Source of the DNA: Blastococcus saxobsidens
GTDB lineage: Bacteria > Actinomycetota > Actinomycetes > Mycobacteriales > Geodermatophilaceae
Direction: 5' to 3'
NCBI RefSeq assembly: GCF_010682065.1
Contig: NZ_JAAGWG010000007.1
Location: 1-64,000 of the forward strand
DNA length: 64,000 nt
Shown piece by piece: positions 55,175 to 64,000 of this stretch. The stretch's first letter is position 1. The number at the start of each line of letters is the position of its first letter. Both the position numbers and the translations under genes were made by a program. The notes beneath the pieces were generated by a model. The model saw only the letters and a list, made by a program, of their open reading frames with translations, did not search any database and was not told the DNA's origin.

Positions 55175-56395
55175 GTGACGGCCGCCCCGCCCCGGACCCC
55201 GCGCCGGGCATGGCTCCCGGTGGCCCTGACGATGTTCGCCATCGGCTGGGGCGCCAACCAGTTCGTCAGCCTGCTGGTGGCCTACCGGGAGCGCTCCGGG
55301 CTGTCGGTGGCGACCGTCGATGCGCTCGTCGGCGCGTACGCGCTCGGCCTGATCCCGGCGCTGCTCGTGCTGGGCCCGATCTCCGACCGCCGGGGACGCA
55401 CCCCGGTCCTGCGCGCCGCCGCGCTGGTGTCGCTGGTCGCCACCGCGGTGCTGATGATCGGTGACCTGTGGGCGCTCTACGCCGGCCGGCTGCTGGCCGG
55501 GCTCGCCAGCGGGGCCGCCTTCGCCGCGGGCAGCGCCTGGGTGGAGGAGCTCTCCGGGGAGCGCTGGGACCCCACTGCCCGGCCCGGGGCCGGTGCGCGG
55601 CGGGCGGCGATGTCCCTGACCGCCGGCTTCTGCCTGGGCCCCGTGGTCGCCGGGCTGCTGGCCCAGTGGGCGCCGGCGCCGTTGGTCACCGCCTACCTGC
55701 CGCACCTGGTCGTGGTCCTGGCCGTGCTCGTACCGCTGTGGCGGTCGCCCGAGACCGTCGATCCCGCCCGGGCGTCTCCCGCCGCGGGCTCCCCGCTGGC
55801 CAGGCTCCGGGTGCGCTCGGCCGCCGATCCCCGATTCCGGCGCTCGGTCGCACCCGTGGCGCCCTGGGTGTTCGGCGGCGCGACGGTGTCCATCGCCGTC
55901 CTGCCCGGGCTGGTCACCGACACGACGCCGGGCTGGACGGTGGCCTTCAGCGCGCTCATCGCCGGCGTCACCCTGGGCACCGGGTTCGCCGTGCAGCCGA
56001 CCGCCCGACGGATCGCCGCCGCCTCGCCGCGGCGGGGCGTGGCGGTGGGGCTCGGCGCCATCGTCGCCGGGCTGGTCGTCGCGGCGGCCGCCGCGGCGAC
56101 CGAGTCACCCTGGCTGGTGCTGCCGGCCGCGGTCGTCCTGGGCACCGGGTACGGCTGCTGCCTCGTGGCCGGGCTGCTGCAGACCCAGCGGATCGCCGCC
56201 CCCGGTGAGCTGGCCGGCCTGACCGCCGTCTACTACGCGCTCACCTACGTCGGCTTCGTCGCGCCGGTGCTGCTGGCGCTCCTCGCGGCGGTGGTGCCCT
56301 ACTGGGTCCTGCTGCTCGGCGCCGCCGGACTGGCGGCGGTCACCCTGGCGGTGGCGCTCACCGCTCCGCGCGAGCCGGCGCTCACACCTCGGTGA
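55175..56395 (+). CDS. MFS transporter
   Basis: 406 aa with about twelve membrane helices. The cytoplasmic loop 2-3 motif reads GPISDRRGRTPVL (about 67-79), the MFS signature. Substrate unknown; drug or metabolite efflux is typical of this group. GTG start. Its 3' end overlaps the convergent ABC-F gene by 14 bp. Confidence 0.88.
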   Translation: MTAAPPRTPRRAWLPVALTMFAIGWGANQFVSLLVAYRERSGLSVATVDALVGAYALGLIPALLVLGPISDRRGRTPVLRAAALVSLVATAVLMIGDLWALYAGRLLAGLASGAAFAAGSAWVEELSGERWDPTARPGAGARRAAMSLTAGFCLGPVVAGLLAQWAPAPLVTAYLPHLVVVLAVLVPLWRSPETVDPARASPAAGSPLARLRVRSAADPRFRRSVAPVAPWVFGGATVSIAVLPGLVTDTTPGWTVAFSALIAGVTLGTGFAVQPTARRIAAASPRRGVAVGLGAIVAGLVVAAAAAATESPWLVLPAAVVLGTGYGCCLVAGLLQTQRIAAPGELAGLTAVYYALTYVGFVAPVLLALLAAVVPYWVLLLGAAGLAAVTLAVALTAPREPALTPR

Positions 56396-58019
56396 CGCGC
56401 CCGCCGTCGACCTCGAGCCGGCGGTCGGTCTGCACGGCGGCCAGCATCCGGCGGTCGTGCGTGACCAGCAGCAGCGTCCCGGTGTAGCCGGCCAGGGCCT
56501 GCTCGAGCTGCTCGATCGCGGGCAGGTCGAGGTGGTTGGTCGGCTCGTCGAGGACCAGCACGTTCACGCCGCGGGCCTGCAGCAGCGCCAGGCCCGCGCG
56601 GGTCCGCTCCCCCGGCGAGAGCGTCACGGCGGGGCGCAGCACGTGGTCGGCGGTCAGCCCGAACTTGGCCAGCAGGGTGCGCACCTCCGCCGTCGGCCAG
56701 TCCGGCACCTCGGCGCCGAACGCGTCCATCAGCTGCTCCGGGCCGAAGAACCGGGCCCGCGCCTGGTCGATCTCACCGACGCGCACCGAGGGGCCCAGCG
56801 TCGACTCGCCGTCGTCGAGGGGCACCCGGCCGAGCAGGGCGGCCAGCAGAGTCGACTTCCCCGACCCGTTGGCGCCGGTGATGGCCACCCGGTCACCCCA
56901 GCCGACCTGGAGGTCCACCGGGCCGAGGGTGAAGCTCCCCCGGCGGACGACGGCGCCGCGGAGCGTGGCGACCACCGCACCGGCGCGCGGCGCGGAGGCG
57001 ATCTCCATGCGGAGCTCCCACTCCTTGCGGGGCTCCTCCACGACGTCCAGCCGCTCGATCATCCGCTGGGTCTGCTTGGCCTTGGCCGCCTGCTTCTCCG
57101 AGGACGCGCGGTTGGCCGCCTTGATGTGCTTGTCGCCGTCCTTGGACTTCTTGATCGAGTCCCGGACGCCCTTGGCCATCCAGTTCTTCTGCATCCGGGC
57201 GCGGGCCTCGAGCCCCGCCTTGGTGTCGGCGAACTCCTCGTACTCCTCGCGGGCGTGCCGGCGGGCCACCTCCCGCTCGGTCAGATAGGCCTCGTACCCG
57301 CCGTCGTGCACGCGGACGAGCTGCTGGGCCAGGTCCAGCTCGACGATCCGGTTCGCGGTGCGGGCCAGGAACTCCCGGTCGTGGCTGACCACCACGACGC
57401 CGGCCCGCGACCCGGTGACGAAGCGCTCCAGCTGCTCCAGCCCGGTCAGGTCGAGGTCGTTGGTCGGCTCGTCGAGCATCAGCACGTCGTAGCGGGACAG
57501 CAGCAGGGAGGCCAGGCCCACGCGGGCTGCCTGCCCGCCGGAGAGGCTCGCGGTCGGTGCGTCCAGGGCGACGCCGGGCGCGACGTCCGCGACGACCTCG
57601 GCGGCCCGCTCGTCGAGGTCGGCGCCGCCGAGGGCCAGCCACCGCTCGAGGGCGTCGCCGTAGCCGTCGTCGGCGCCCGGCTCCCCCGCCGAGAGCGCCT
57701 CCGTGGCCGCGTCCAGGGCGGCCTGCGCGGCGGCGACGCCGGTCCGCCGGGCCAGTGCGGCGAGCACCGTCTCGCCGTCGCGGCGCTCGTGCTCCTGCGG
57801 GAGGTAGCCGAGCGTCGCCGTCGGCGGGCTCAGCGAGATGGCGCCCGCCTCGGCCGGGATCTCCCCGGCGAGGGTGCGCAGCAGCGTGGACTTGCCCGCG
57901 CCGTTGACGCCGACCAGCCCCACCACGTCGCCGGGGGCGACCACGAGGTCGAGGTCGGAGAAGAGCACGCGGGCGCCGTGTCCGGCCGCCAGTCCGCGCG
58001 CGACGAGGGTGGCGCTCAC
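56382..58019 (-). CDS. ABC-F family ATPase
   Basis: 545 aa soluble protein with two ABC domains: Walker A GVNGAGKST and GANGSGKST; signatures SLSGGQAARV and TLSPGERTRA; Walker B LMLDEPTNDLD and LVLDEPTNHLD. The linker between domains (about 235-330) is highly charged and Lys-rich, as in ribosome-acting ABC-F factors. Start at GTG 58019 giving SATLVARGLAAGHG; a GTG at 58046 is possible. It could be a translation factor or antibiotic-resistance type; no membrane partner is present. Confidence 0.9.
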   Translation of the reverse strand: MSATLVARGLAAGHGARVLFSDLDLVVAPGDVVGLVGVNGAGKSTLLRTLAGEIPAEAGAISLSPPTATLGYLPQEHERRDGETVLAALARRTGVAAAQAALDAATEALSAGEPGADDGYGDALERWLALGGADLDERAAEVVADVAPGVALDAPTASLSGGQAARVGLASLLLSRYDVLMLDEPTNDLDLTGLEQLERFVTGSRAGVVVVSHDREFLARTANRIVELDLAQQLVRVHDGGYEAYLTEREVARRHAREEYEEFADTKAGLEARARMQKNWMAKGVRDSIKKSKDGDKHIKAANRASSEKQAAKAKQTQRMIERLDVVEEPRKEWELRMEIASAPRAGAVVATLRGAVVRRGSFTLGPVDLQVGWGDRVAITGANGSGKSTLLAALLGRVPLDDGESTLGPSVRVGEIDQARARFFGPEQLMDAFGAEVPDWPTAEVRTLLAKFGLTADHVLRPAVTLSPGERTRAGLALLQARGVNVLVLDEPTNHLDLPAIEQLEQALAGYTGTLLLVTHDRRMLAAVQTDRRLEVDGGRVTEV

Positions 58020-58097
58020 CCCTACAGCCTGCCAAGCCCGGTCCACCGCTCCGCGGGCCCCGTCCGGCGTCGTCCCGCGACGGCCCGATCCGGCGCG

Positions 58098-59177
58098 TCA
58101 GGAGGAGGCGGGCCCGTCGTCGTCGTGGGCGTCGAAGGAGTCCTCGTCGTAGCCGTCGTCGTCGCGCCGGGCGTCGTCGGTGTGCTCGGGGCGCCGGACC
58201 AGCCACGGCTGGAGGTGGTCGTAGCCGCGGACCGAGACCCGGTGCAGGGGGCGCACCCGGTGACCGCCCGCCGCCCGCAACCGGTCGGCGAGGTCGCGGT
58301 CGACCAGCAGCGTCCCCGGCCGGGCCAGCGAGGTGAGCCGGCTGGCCAGGTTCACCACCGGCGAGTACACGTCCCCGTAGCGGGTGAGCACCGTCCCGTA
58401 GGCCGCACCCACGCGCAGCGGTGGGCGCTCGGGCGCCGCCCAGGCGTCGGGGAGCGCCAGCCCGATGTCGGCTGCCGCCGTCGCCGAGGCAGCGGTGAAC
58501 AGCACGCCGTCCCCGACCGTCTTCACCACCCGGCCGTGGTGGCGGGCGATGACCTCGGCGGCGGTGCTCTCGAAGTCCTCCACCATGGCCCCGAGCTCGC
58601 GGCCACCCATGCCGCGGCTCCGGGAGGTGTAGCCCACGAGGTCGGCGAACCCGACCGCGAGCTCCCGGCGGTCGCCTGAGCCACCGGCGGACAGCAGCCG
58701 GTCGGCGTTGGCGGCCAGGTGCCGCAGCCAGACGTAGCTCTGGATCTCGAGCATCCGGGGCAGCATCGCGCTCGCGACGGCCACGGCCTCCTCGGGCGAC
58801 GCCGCCCGCCGCTCCCCGCCCGCGTCGGTCCGGGTCAGGGCGTCGGCCAGCATGTCGGCCTGCCAGTCGGCCAGCCGGGACAGCGCCTGGCCCATGGCCC
58901 GCGCGATCGAGGACTCGGTGTCCTCGTCGACGAACCCGGAGCGGATCAGCTGCGACACGACGCCCAGGGCGCGGACGTCGGCGTCGGTGAAGACCGGGTC
59001 GTCGTCGGCCGCGTCCGGGAAACCGAGGGCCCGCCACAGCCGCTGGGTGCGCTGCGGGGGCATGCCGGCCAGCTCGGCCACCTGCAGCCGGGTGTACCGG
59101 CGCGGCCCGTCGAGCAGCAGCCGCTCCAGCGCCTCACGCACGTCGGGGCCCGGGAGGGGCACCCCGGAGTCCTCCAT
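58098..59177 (-). CDS. class III adenylate cyclase with Rv1264-like N-terminal regulatory domain
   Basis: 359 aa from ATG 59177. N-terminal regulatory region (1-165) begins with a helix-turn-helix-like YTRLQVAELAGMPPQRTQRLWRALGF, the pattern of the autoinhibitory, pH-sensing domain of Rv1264. Cyclase domain 170-330: metal Asp179 (FADLVGYT) and Asp223 (KTVGDG), substrate Lys219, and NLASRL with the transition-state Asn and Arg. The C-terminal 25 residues are Asp-rich. No membrane helix. Makes cAMP; the pH response is inferred from the family. Confidence 0.9.
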   Translation of the reverse strand: MEDSGVPLPGPDVREALERLLLDGPRRYTRLQVAELAGMPPQRTQRLWRALGFPDAADDDPVFTDADVRALGVVSQLIRSGFVDEDTESSIARAMGQALSRLADWQADMLADALTRTDAGGERRAASPEEAVAVASAMLPRMLEIQSYVWLRHLAANADRLLSAGGSGDRRELAVGFADLVGYTSRSRGMGGRELGAMVEDFESTAAEVIARHHGRVVKTVGDGVLFTAASATAAADIGLALPDAWAAPERPPLRVGAAYGTVLTRYGDVYSPVVNLASRLTSLARPGTLLVDRDLADRLRAAGGHRVRPLHRVSVRGYDHLQPWLVRRPEHTDDARRDDDGYDEDSFDAHDDDGPASS

Positions 59178-59191
59178 GCCCGGCGGAGACC

Positions 59192-59662
59192 TCAGTCCGT
59201 GGTGTGCACGACGAGCACGTCGCACTGCGAACGGCGGGTCGCGTCGGCCGGCACGGAGCCGAGCAGCCGCCCCTTGATGCCGGCCAGCCCCCGGTTGCCC
59301 ACGACCAGCAGGTCGGCACCCTCCCGGCGGACGACGTCGAGGAGCGCCTCCACCGGCGAGCCCTGGACGGCGACCGTCCGCACCTTCGTCGCACCCGCCG
59401 AGCCGGCCCGCTCGGCCGCCGTCCGGACGGTGTCCTCGGCGGGGTGGGAGCCGACGATCTGGTACGCCTCGTCGCGGAGGACGTCCTGCGCGCGGCTGAG
59501 CTCGCGGTCGTCCGCCTCGGTCGGGAGGTAGGCGCAGGCGATGACCAGCGTGGCACCGCAGGCACCGGCGAGGGCACCGGCGCGGGCCACCGCCCGCAGC
59601 GAGGACTCGGAGCCGTCGGTGCCGACGACGACCGTCCGGTAGGCGTACGAGGTCTCGGTCAC
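59192..59662 (-). CDS. universal stress protein (UspA family)
   Basis: 156 aa from GTG 59662. ATP-binding type: TDGSESS near the start and VVGNRGLAGIKGRLLGSVPA (G-2x-G-9x-G-S) near the end. It is 14 bp upstream of the adenylate cyclase gene, so the two are likely co-transcribed. Predicted promoter TAGGCT 7 nt before the start, hence leaderless or nearly so. Confidence 0.93.
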   Translation of the reverse strand: MTETSYAYRTVVVGTDGSESSLRAVARAGALAGACGATLVIACAYLPTEADDRELSRAQDVLRDEAYQIVGSHPAEDTVRTAAERAGSAGATKVRTVAVQGSPVEALLDVVRREGADLLVVGNRGLAGIKGRLLGSVPADATRRSQCDVLVVHTTD

Positions 59663-59669
59663 GGCGCGC

Positions 59670-59698
59670 AGCCTATGTGACCGTGTGCACCTGGTCAC
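59670..59698 (-). promoter_or_regulatory. uspA/cyclase promoter overlapped by an inverted repeat
   Basis: Minus-strand TAGGCT (59670-59675), 17-bp spacer, GTGACC (59693-59698). The inverted repeat GTGACC-N10-GGTCAC (59677-59698) covers the spacer and -35, a layout reminiscent of CRP-family sites. Regulation by cAMP is a guess from the neighbouring cyclase. Confidence 0.45.
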
Positions 59699-59813
59699 CC
59701 CGAGATCATCGGCGTCCACCCGCAGGTCACGCGCCCGGCGCGGCAGGGTTCCGACGGAACCGGTCGGTGAGCTTGGATGGGGTCCACCCGCTGCGGACGA
59801 CGAGGAGCGCGCC

Positions 59814-60776
59814 ATGTCCACCGCCCATGCCCCGACCTCCGGCCCCGTGCGGGTCGAGGTGAGCGGGCTGTCGAAGTCCTTCGGCGCCGTGGCGGCCGTC
59901 TCCGACCTGGGGTTCACCGTCGAGCCGGCCTCGGTCACCGGTTTCCTCGGCCCGAACGGGGCCGGCAAGACCACGACCCTGCGGATGCTCCTGGGGCTGG
60001 TCCGCCCCGACGCCGGCAGCGCCACCTTCGACGGGGTCCCGTACGCGGCACTCCCCCAGCCGGTCCGCACGGTCGGCGCCGTCCTGGAGACCGCCTTCCA
60101 CCCGGCCCGCTCCGGCCGCGACCACCTGCGCGTCTACTGCCGCGGCGCCGGACTGCCCGTCTCGCGCGCAGACGAGGTCCTGGCCCAGGTGGGCCTGGCC
60201 GACGCCGGGCGCCGCCGGGCCGGCGGCTACTCCCTCGGCATGCGGCAGCGCCTGGCGCTGGCGACGGCGCTGCTCGGCGACCCCGCCGTCCTGGTGCTGG
60301 ACGAACCGGCCAACGGCCTGGACCCCGAGGGCATCCAGTGGCTGCGCGGCTTCCTGCGCCACCTGGCGCACGACCAGGGCCGCACGGTCCTCGTCTCCAG
60401 CCACCTGCTGTCGGAGGTGGAGCAGACCGTCGACCGCGTGGTGATCGTCGGCGGTGGCCGGCTGGTCCGCGAGGCGTCGATGGCGGACCTGCGCTCGGGC
60501 GCGGACGGGGCCGGCACCGTGCTGGTGCGCAGCCCCGAAGCCGTCCGGCTGGCCGAGGTGCTGCGCACCGGCGGGGCGCAGGTCGACCTGGACGGTGACG
60601 CGCTGACCGTGAGCGGGCGCACGACCGCCGAGATCGGCAGCCGGGCGTTCGCCGCGGGCGTCGAGCTGCACGAGCTGCGGTCGCACACCAGCGGGCTCGA
60701 GGAGATCTACTTCCAGCTCACCGCCGGCCGCGAGCAGTACGCCGCGACCGTTCCCACCGAGGAGGCCGCACGATGA
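59814..60776 (+). CDS. ABC-2 type exporter ATPase
   Basis: 320 aa from ATG 59814 with GAGGAG 6 nt upstream. Walker A GPNGAGKTTT, signature YSLGMRQRLALA, Walker B VLVLDEPANGLDPEG, H-loop SSHLLSE. The C-terminal 90 residues are the usual DrrA-type extension. ATGA overlap with the permease. Substrate unknown. Confidence 0.93.
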   Translation: MSTAHAPTSGPVRVEVSGLSKSFGAVAAVSDLGFTVEPASVTGFLGPNGAGKTTTLRMLLGLVRPDAGSATFDGVPYAALPQPVRTVGAVLETAFHPARSGRDHLRVYCRGAGLPVSRADEVLAQVGLADAGRRRAGGYSLGMRQRLALATALLGDPAVLVLDEPANGLDPEGIQWLRGFLRHLAHDQGRTVLVSSHLLSEVEQTVDRVVIVGGGRLVREASMADLRSGADGAGTVLVRSPEAVRLAEVLRTGGAQVDLDGDALTVSGRTTAEIGSRAFAAGVELHELRSHTSGLEEIYFQLTAGREQYAATVPTEEAAR

Positions 60777-61528
60777 CCGGGCTGGTGCGCGCCGAGTGGA
60801 CCAAGCTGTTCACCACGAGGGTCTGGATCGGCCTGCTGCTCGGCTCCTGCGTCATGGTCATCGGGTTCGCCATCCTGCTGACCGCGTTCGCCGGCAACCC
60901 CGAGTCGGGCATCCCGGCCGTGGGCACGCCGCTCTACGAGGAGCTGGCGATGGCGAACGCGGTCAACGTCAACGTCCTGTTCCTCATCCTGGGCATCATC
61001 GGGATGACGCAGGAGTACCGGCACCGGACCGCCACGCCCACCTTCCTGACCACGCCGCACCGCGGCCGGGTCGTGATCGCCAAGCTCGTCGCCTACGCGC
61101 TGGCCGCGACCCTGTTCGCACTCGTGGTGATGGCGGTCAACTTCACGGCGGTCGCCGTCCACGCCGGGGCGCGCGGGGACGCGCCGGAGCTCAGCGCCGA
61201 CAACCTGGGGACGCTGGGCAGCTCCGGGCTGGCCCTGGTCATCTACGCGGTGATCGGTGTCGGGCTCGGCGCACTGCTGCGCAACCAGGTCGGCGCCATC
61301 GTCGGCGGCCTGGTCTACCTCTTCGTGATCGAGCCGATCATCCGGCAGATCCCGGCCACGTCGGGCGCGTACAAGTGGATGCCGGGCGGAGCGCTCGAAG
61401 CGCTGACCGCCACCTTCCAGGGCCCGGACGTCCTCGACGCGTGGCAAGGAGGTCTCCTCCTCCTCGGTTACGGTCTGGTTGCGGCCGTGCTGGGCACGTT
61501 CCTGGCCGTCCGCCGCGACGTCGCCTGA
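60773..61528 (+). CDS. ABC-2 type exporter permease
   Basis: 251 aa, six membrane helices. N-terminal VRAEWTKLFTTRVWIGLLLG and the TQEYRHRTATPTFLTTPHR loop are typical of the ABC-2 permease group adjacent to such ATPases. Coupled to the ATPase gene. Confidence 0.9.
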   Translation: MTGLVRAEWTKLFTTRVWIGLLLGSCVMVIGFAILLTAFAGNPESGIPAVGTPLYEELAMANAVNVNVLFLILGIIGMTQEYRHRTATPTFLTTPHRGRVVIAKLVAYALAATLFALVVMAVNFTAVAVHAGARGDAPELSADNLGTLGSSGLALVIYAVIGVGLGALLRNQVGAIVGGLVYLFVIEPIIRQIPATSGAYKWMPGGALEALTATFQGPDVLDAWQGGLLLLGYGLVAAVLGTFLAVRRDVA

Positions 61529-61601
61529 GCCGGCGGGCACCGCGACACCAGCGGCGAGGCCGAGAACTGCGCCGGAGCCGCCAACGGAGAACGGAGACCG
61601 C

Positions 61602-62411
61602 GTGACCACTCGCATGACCGTCCAGCGCCTGGGCAAGCTGATCGCCGACGGGGACACCGATGCGGTCCGGGTCGCCGTGGAGGAGTCGCCCCGGCTGCTC
61701 ACCGGCACCGTCGAGCGGGACGGCCAGGACGGCTGGACGCCGCTGCACCTGGCCGTCACCTGCGGCCGGGCCGACGTCGTCCGGCTGCTCGTGGAGGCCG
61801 GCGCCGACCTGGCCGCACGCACCGAAGGGCACCGCACCCCGCTGCACGTGGCGCTGGAGCACGCGCCCGACCTCGTCCCGATGCTGGTGGAGCTGGGCGC
61901 GGCCGTCGACGCGCCGAGCGCGGCCTACCTCGACGACGTCGAGCGGCTGACGGCCGAGCTCGACGCCGGCGCCCCGCTCACCGACCCGGCCACCGGCGTG
62001 GGCCTGCTCGTCTGGGCCGCCTTCGGTGGTTCGACCGGCACGGCCGGGGTGCTGCTCGACCGGGGGGCCGATCCGGATGCCGGCGCACTGCACGCGGCCA
62101 CCGCCGCGGGCAGCCTGGACCTGGTGCGGCTGCTGCTCGACGCCGGGGCCGACGCCGACCGGCACGATCCCGACACCGGGCGGACCCCGCTGCACTCGGC
62201 CGTGGCGGCCGGGCCGTCGGGCGAGGCGCCGGAGATCGTGGCCCTGCTGCTGGGGTCCGGGGCCGACGTCAACGCCACCACCCACGACGGCGCCAGCGCC
62301 CTCGACATCAGCCGCGTCGCAGCCGCCCGGGTGCGACGCGCCGACGAGGGGGCGGCCACCGGCAACGACGCGCTGGCCGAGCTCCTGGTCGCGCACGGCG
62401 CCACCCACTGA
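61602..62411 (+). CDS. ankyrin-repeat protein
   Basis: 269 aa from GTG 61602 with GGAG 7 nt upstream. About six ankyrin-type units: [80 protein letters not shown] and [11 protein letters not shown]. No signal peptide or membrane helix, so a cytoplasmic protein-binding role is expected. Partner unknown. Confidence 0.9.
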   Translation: MTTRMTVQRLGKLIADGDTDAVRVAVEESPRLLTGTVERDGQDGWTPLHLAVTCGRADVVRLLVEAGADLAARTEGHRTPLHVALEHAPDLVPMLVELGAAVDAPSAAYLDDVERLTAELDAGAPLTDPATGVGLLVWAAFGGSTGTAGVLLDRGADPDAGALHAATAAGSLDLVRLLLDAGADADRHDPDTGRTPLHSAVAAGPSGEAPEIVALLLGSGADVNATTHDGASALDISRVAAARVRRADEGAATGNDALAELLVAHGATH

Positions 62412-62541
62412 CGTCGCGCCGACCCGGGCACGCGACTCCTGCTCCACGCCCGGTCAGCCGCCGGGCACGGGCGTAGACTCGACAACCGGTTCAGCGACGC
62501 CCCTCAGACGCAGCCCCGAGACGAAGAAGGCACTCGACCCC

Positions 62542-64000
62542 GTGTCAAGCGTGAGTTCATCCCGACCGTCGTCCGCCTCGTCCCAGGTCGCCGGTTTCGG
62601 CACCAACGAGTGGCTGGTCGAGGAGATGTACCAGCAGTACCTGGCCGACCCGTCCAGCGTCGATCAGGCGTGGCACGAGTTCTTCGCCGACTACCGACCG
62701 GGCAGCCCGGTCGGCGGGGGCGACCGCGAGGATGCGCCGGCCGCGGCCAAGCCCGCCGCCCCGGCCGGGAAGCCGGCCGGGAAGCCCTCCGCCCCGGCCG
62801 AGAAGCCCGCCGCGCCGCCGGCCGAGCCCGCGGCACCGGCCGAGGCCCCCGCCGCCACCAAGGAACAGCGCCCGACCGCCGGGTCCGAGCCGACGGGGAG
62901 CGCACCCGTGAAGAGCACCAGCCAGCAGTCCCCCGCCGCGCCCAAGCCGCCCGTCGGTGCCGGCAAGCAGAGCCCGCTGCGCGGAGCCTCCGCGGCGGTC
63001 GTCAAGAACATGAACATGTCGCTCACCGTGCCGACGGCGACGAGCGTGCGGGCGGTGCCGGCCAAGCTGCTCGCCGACAACCGCATCGTGATCAACAACC
63101 ACCTGGCCCGGGGCCGGGGCGGGAAGATCTCCTTCACCCACCTGATCGGCTACGCGCTGGTCCGGGCGCTGGACGAGTTCCCGAACATGAACAACTCCTA
63201 CGCCGAGGTCGACGGCAAGCCGGTGCTGGTCACGCCGGAGCACGTGAACTTCGGGCTCGCGATCGACCTGCCCAAGCCCGACGGTTCCCGCTCGCTCGTG
63301 GTCGCCTCCATCAAGGGCGCCGAGGAGATGGACTTCGCCGCCTTCTGGGCCGCCTACGAGGACATCATCCGCCGGGCGCGGAACAACAAGCTGACGATGG
63401 AGGACTTCTCCGGCACCACGATCAGCCTGACCAACCCGGGCACGATCGGCACCAACCACTCCGTGCCCCGGCTGACCGCGGGCCAGGGCGCCATCATCGG
63501 CGTCGGCGCCATGGAGTACCCGGCCGAGTTCCAGGGGATGAACCCCGACGCGCTCACCGAGATGGCCGTCTCGAAGATCATCACGCTGACCTCGACGTAC
63601 GACCACCGGATCATCCAGGGTGCCGAGTCCGGCGACTTCCTGCGCCGCCTGCACGCGCTGCTCCTGGGGGCGGACGGCTTCTACGACAAGGTCTTCCGGT
63701 CCCTGCGCATCCCCTACGAGCCGGTGCGCTGGATGCCGGACGTGCGGATCACGCGCGAGGGGCAGATCGACAAGGAAGCCCGGGTCATCGAGGTCATCGA
63801 GTCCTACCGGCGCAACGGCCACCTCATGGCCGACACCGACCCGCTCGAGTTCAAGGTCCGCACCCACCCCGACCTGGACATCCTCCAGCACGGCCTGACG
63901 CTGTGGGACCTCGACCGCAGGTTCCCGGTCGGCGGCTTCGCCGGCGAGCGCCTCATGGCCCTGCGGGACATCCTCGGCGTGCTGCGCAACTCCTACTGCC
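62542..64000 (+). CDS. kgd: multifunctional 2-oxoglutarate metabolism enzyme (Kgd/SucA-type), 5' part
   Basis: Runs past the window end; 486 codons are visible. N-terminal [27 protein letters not shown] block, then a low-complexity Ala/Pro/Lys linker (about 50-145), then an E2-like acyltransferase domain with [16 protein letters not shown] (about 353-368), then the start of the E1 (TPP) region. This E2-E1 fusion is the actinobacterial form of oxoglutarate dehydrogenase/decarboxylase. GTG start at 62542; a second in-frame GTG lies 9 nt later. A TAGACT hexamer at 62474-62479 may be its -10. Confidence 0.95.
   Translation, partial: MSSVSSSRPSSASSQVAGFGTNEWLVEEMYQQYLADPSSVDQAWHEFFADYRPGSPVGGGDREDAPAAAKPAAPAGKPAGKPSAPAEKPAAPPAEPAAPAEAPAATKEQRPTAGSEPTGSAPVKSTSQQSPAAPKPPVGAGKQSPLRGASAAVVKNMNMSLTVPTATSVRAVPAKLLADNRIVINNHLARGRGGKISFTHLIGYALVRALDEFPNMNNSYAEVDGKPVLVTPEHVNFGLAIDLPKPDGSRSLVVASIKGAEEMDFAAFWAAYEDIIRRARNNKLTMEDFSGTTISLTNPGTIGTNHSVPRLTAGQGAIIGVGAMEYPAEFQGMNPDALTEMAVSKIITLTSTYDHRIIQGAESGDFLRRLHALLLGADGFYDKVFRSLRIPYEPVRWMPDVRITREGQIDKEARVIEVIESYRRNGHLMADTDPLEFKVRTHPDLDILQHGLTLWDLDRRFPVGGFAGERLMALRDILGVLRNSYC

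Overview
The window is very GC-rich, uses GTG and TTG starts freely and overlaps many stop and start codons. Its core gene order (argS-lysA-hom-thrC-thrB-rho-rpmE-prfA-prmC-sua5-wecA-atp operon-DUF2550-murA) matches the conserved actinobacterial block known from Mycobacterium tuberculosis. Protein style (Rho with a long R/D/N/G-rich insert, DUF5313, DUF3105 plus DUF305, Kgd-type oxoglutarate dehydrogenase) fits a Geodermatophilaceae-like actinobacterium; the genus is inference. No mobile element, integrase, rRNA or CRISPR array was seen.

Region 1 (about 0-27.1 kb, almost all minus strand) is housekeeping. Reading in the direction of transcription: argS, lysA, hom, thrC, thrB; rho with its own promoter and leader; rpmE; prfA, prmC, a PASTA-type Ser/Thr kinase, sua5, glyA, a WecA-like transferase; then the complete F1Fo ATP synthase operon (atpI, atpZ, atpB, E, F, H, A, G, D, C), DUF2550, and divergent pduO/murA. 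The kinase and glyA are insertions into an otherwise conserved order. A 62-codon ORF and hairpins separate atpD from atpC. MurA has Asp where most bacteria have the fosfomycin-target Cys.

Region 2 (27.2-29.4 kb) holds the DUF3105/DUF305 membrane-associated pair, tRNA-Arg(CCG) with a strong terminator, and a DUF5313 membrane protein.

Region 3 (29.6-50.7 kb) is an accessory catabolic cluster. It contains a truncated MDR protein, an SDR, a zinc alcohol dehydrogenase, a TetR regulator, a frameshifted acetoacetate-decarboxylase-family gene, an APH-fold kinase overlapping an acyl-CoA dehydrogenase, an acetoin/2-oxoacid dehydrogenase E1-beta/E1-alpha/E2 set, an alpha/beta hydrolase, another SDR, a ribose-type ABC importer, two acyl-CoA ligases, a cyclase-family hydrolase and another MDR. 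Four copies of a 14-bp TetR-type operator-like palindrome (consensus NCCGACnnRTSGGT) lie in front of its transcription units. At three of them the site sits just downstream of a recognisable -35/-10 promoter, so the cluster looks like one regulon. The kinase/ACAD pair resembles the halves of ACAD10/11 and the LvaA/LvaC pair, which suggests 4-hydroxyacyl-CoA catabolism.

Region 4 (50.7-64 kb) has an SDR, an acyl-CoA ligase, a small PhaE-like protein overlapping a PHA synthase, a GNAT acetyltransferase, an MFS transporter, an ABC-F ATPase, an Rv1264-like adenylate cyclase, a universal stress protein, an ABC-2 exporter pair, an ankyrin-repeat protein and the 5' part of kgd, which runs off the window.
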